From Tannerella sp. (GTDB taxonomy: Bacteria > Bacteroidota > Bacteroidia > Bacteroidales > Tannerellaceae), in contig JAITBC010000401.1 of the NCBI GenBank assembly GCA_031283785.1, positions 1 to 7,533 on the forward strand: a stretch of 7,533 bases of DNA, read 5' to 3'. The position numbers and the translations under genes were made by a program. Below, in pieces: positions 7,076 to 7,533 of the stretch. Within the stretch, counting starts at the first letter, position 1; every line of letters begins with the position of its first letter. The notes beneath the pieces are model-generated. The model had not been told where the DNA came from and made no database searches. It saw only the letters and a program-made list of their open reading frames with translations.

Positions 7076-7192
7076 CTTTTTTTCAAAAAATCTCTTTATA
7101 TCAATGTACATCACATTTACATACCTGCCGTTTATATTCAGTTTTATCCATTTACGATACAGTTCACATTTAACCGGTTTTCATTTCATGCG

Positions 7193-7224
7193 TTTGGTAA
7201 ACTCGCGCTTTTCATGTATTTTTG
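7193..7224 (+). promoter_or_regulatory. consensus Bacteroidota promoter for leuS
   Basis: TTTG at 7193-7196 and TATTTTTG at 7217-7224 match the -33 TTTG and -7 TAnnTTTG boxes of the Bacteroides housekeeping sigma factor without mismatch, with a 20-bp spacer. Transcription should begin near 7230, giving a leader of about 38 nt to the leuS ATG. No T-box or other leader structure fits in such a short leader. Confidence 0.75.
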
Positions 7225-7267
7225 CAGACAATTTTTGAATATATAAATTGCCGGACATATAAAAATT

Positions 7268-7533
7268 ATGGAATACAACTTTAAAGAAATTGAGGAAAAA
7301 TGGCAGGCAAAATGGAATGCCGACAGGACGTACGAAGTAAAGGAAGACGACAGGAAGCCGAAACTCTATGTGTTGGATATGTTCCCCTATCCTTCGGGAG
7401 CCGGATTACATGTAGGGCATCCGCTTGGATATATTGCCTCCGATATTTATTCGCGCTTCAAACGCTTACAGGGATTCAACGTGTTGCATCCGATGGGTTA
7501 CGATGCTTACGGATTGCCTGCCGAACAGTATGC
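7268..7533 (+). CDS. leuS: leucyl-tRNA synthetase, N-terminal part (cut by window end)
   Basis: LeuRS joins leucine to tRNA-Leu in the cytoplasm. Only the first 88 codons are inside the window, of a protein that normally has about 900 residues. It begins [20 protein letters not shown], the usual 'Y.f..IE.kWQ.yW' opening, then [19 protein letters not shown] with the class I HIGH-type signature as HVGH (48-51). [16 protein letters not shown] follows, the conserved 'HPMGWDAFGLPAE' segment, here with Tyr in place of the usual Trp. ATG 7268 is the start because it gives the family N-terminus and follows the promoter at 7193-7224; there is no strong Shine-Dalgarno site, as is common in this phylum. 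It is divergent from the methyltransferase gene and unrelated to the glycan genes. Confidence 0.97.
   Translation, partial: MEYNFKEIEEKWQAKWNADRTYEVKEDDRKPKLYVLDMFPYPSGAGLHVGHPLGYIASDIYSRFKRLQGFNVLHPMGYDAYGLPAEQY

Noticed and set aside
7075..7091. T-run/A-run palindrome upstream of the promoters as a regulatory hairpin
   Set aside because: It is AT-only low-complexity sequence, common in Bacteroidota intergenic DNA, and no partner motif was seen.
6998..7246. 82-codon plus-strand open frame before leuS
   Set aside because: It starts at TTG, is rich in Phe/Ile/Lys from AT-rich DNA, and runs through both predicted promoters; no family pattern is visible.

Overview
The window looks like chromosomal DNA of a Bacteroidota species, most likely order Bacteroidales. 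The evidence is a SusD/RagB-family protein, lipoproteins with Bacteroidota-type signal sequences, promoter elements of the Bacteroides type (-33 TTTG, -7 TAnnTTTG), weak or absent Shine-Dalgarno sites, and a leucyl-tRNA synthetase N-terminus of the Bacteroidota kind. The genus cannot be told from these 7.5 kb.

Left half (2-4740, + strand) is the downstream part of a polysaccharide-utilization-type operon. It holds the C-terminal ~416 residues of a SusD-like glycan-binding lipoprotein (the SusC partner would lie off the left edge), a fasciclin (FAS1)-domain lipoprotein, a lipoprotein with an Ig/PKD-like domain followed by a probable LamG/concanavalin-like jelly roll, and a secreted GH29 alpha-L-fucosidase. 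Gaps are 27, 28 and 10 bp, so the four genes are probably co-transcribed. The inferred job is capture of a fucose-containing glycan at the cell surface and removal of fucose. The two middle lipoproteins sit where surface glycan-binding proteins (SusE/F or SGBP) usually sit.

Middle (4741-4955) is a short convergent gap. It contains no recognisable terminator, but on the minus strand it has a 48-codon open stretch without a usable start that looks like the 3' end of a lost gene.

Right half, minus strand: a secreted GH99-like (WbsX-type) protein with the ExxE acidic pair of GH99 (4956-6167), preceded by a class I SAM-dependent methyltransferase (6279-6971) of the kind found among cell-envelope sugar genes. 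A 296-bp divergent intergenic region (6972-7267) follows. It carries a minus-strand promoter for the methyltransferase and a near-perfect plus-strand promoter for leuS, whose first 88 codons end the window. leuS marks the return to housekeeping chromosome.

Most of the window is ordinary accessory glycan-degradation DNA. The least expected details are a run of five in-frame 15-bp tandem units (plus one diverged unit) at the 5' end of the fucosidase gene, the FAS1/jelly-roll lipoprotein pair, the exported GH99-like protein, and the orphan coding remnant. No clearly new defence, mobile or RNA system was found.
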